Shown here one piece after another: positions 12,341-12,660 of a DNA stretch of 12,660 nucleotides (the stretch's first letter is position 1; every line of letters starts with the position of its first letter). Origin of the DNA: Spirochaetaceae bacterium (GTDB taxonomy: Bacteria > Spirochaetota > Spirochaetia > Treponematales > Breznakiellaceae); NCBI GenBank assembly GCA_031258615.1, contig JAIRMP010000194.1:1-12660 (forward strand), written 5' to 3'. The notes below the pieces were generated by a model. It was not told the origin of the DNA, searched no databases, and saw only the letters and a list, made by a program, of their open reading frames with translations. The position numbers and the translations under genes were made by a program.

Positions 12341-12660
12341 TTACCCAACGACAATATGCTGGATTTCACCCCACGGACCCAGTTCCCCGCGCTCCGATTG
12401 CCAGCGTGTAGCGCAGGTCAGAAATTTGCCCTCCGCCTCCGGCCCCAGCGAAAGGGTAAAGGGCGAGCGGGTCATCAGGTGGGTCTCTTTCAACAAGGCG
12501 TAGTCCGTTACCTTTTCCGCGCCTACCGTGTAACTCAAAAGACAGCCGTTCATGCCGTAGGGAATGGCATGACTGCCCGGCATCGCCTCGTCCTGAAAGC
12601 GGATTTCAGTCTGAAAGCCTCCCAGTCCTTTGATGTCGGTAATGAGGGCGCGGGTCGCCG
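12341..12660 (-). CDS. Unidentified protein, C-terminal part (runs off the window)
   Basis: On the - strand the frame is open from the right edge to TAA 12343-12341, giving about 106 residues of the C-terminus. An internal Met at 12583 could be a start, but the frame continues upstream with protein-like sequence (ITDIKGLGGFQTEIRFQDEA), so the true start is probably outside. Visible features are a Gly/Pro stretch (MPGSHAIPYGMNGC) and an ending with WQSERGELGPWGE. The latter resembles the tails of small bacterial proteins with immunoglobulin/fibronectin-like folds, where a Trp-rich WxNxxGExGPWSE motif recurs; that is recollection, not a proven match. There is no signal peptide or membrane segment in the visible part. 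Function unknown. Composition is GC-rich, like the left part of the window. Confidence 0.6.
   Translation of the reverse strand, partial: ATRALITDIKGLGGFQTEIRFQDEAMPGSHAIPYGMNGCLLSYTVGAEKVTDYALLKETHLMTRSPFTLSLGPEAEGKFLTCATRWQSERGELGPWGEIQHIVVG

Overview
The window looks like a piece of a GC-rich spirochaete (Treponema-like) chromosome. That assignment is inference. It rests on the spirochaete-style AAA/cytidylate-kinase-like protein, the style of the HPr and enzyme I proteins and the gene context; there is no rRNA or other marker gene to confirm it.

Positions 1-7459 hold a nearly self-contained mannitol phosphotransferase locus on the + strand. In order it has the C-terminal IIB part of the mannitol permease (mtlA), HPr (ptsH), a broken second copy of the regulator (mtlR'), EIIA-Mtl (mtlF), mannitol-1-phosphate dehydrogenase (mtlD), the full PRD regulator MtlR, a 33-codon stump of another EIIA gene, enzyme I (ptsI), and a fructose/Ntr-type EIIA. 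Together these encode the whole phosphoryl relay PEP -> EI -> HPr -> EIIA -> EIIB, the catabolic step mannitol-1-P -> fructose-6-P, and the regulator that the relay would phosphorylate. Two partial duplicates (mtlR' and mtlF') show that the locus has gone through duplication and deletion.

Positions 7460-9735 are a scarred region. A DHH-type pyrophosphatase gene is cut off after about 34 recognisable residues, beside what looks like the start of a transposase on the other strand. Then come an intact cytidylate-kinase-like protein with a BON-like tail and a four-helix membrane protein of unknown function. After these lies the decayed N-terminus of an apparent ISAzo13-type transposase with two in-frame stops.

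Positions 9736-12200 are a foreign, strikingly AT-rich island. A two-gene DpnII-like restriction-modification system on the - strand lies between two direct copies of a 180-200 bp folded element. Both copies keep the same hairpin architecture although the stem sequences differ, and both end in GCATAAC/GTTAT(AT)GC-type inverted boxes. Each copy sits 15-17 bp past a - strand stop codon, which is the layout of integron gene cassettes with attC sites. I regard this as the most interesting part of the window, although no integrase is visible. Copy B also abuts two overlapping palindromes that share the same boxes.

Positions 12201-12660 return to host-like composition, with a terminator-like structure and the C-terminal end of an unidentified - strand gene running off the window.
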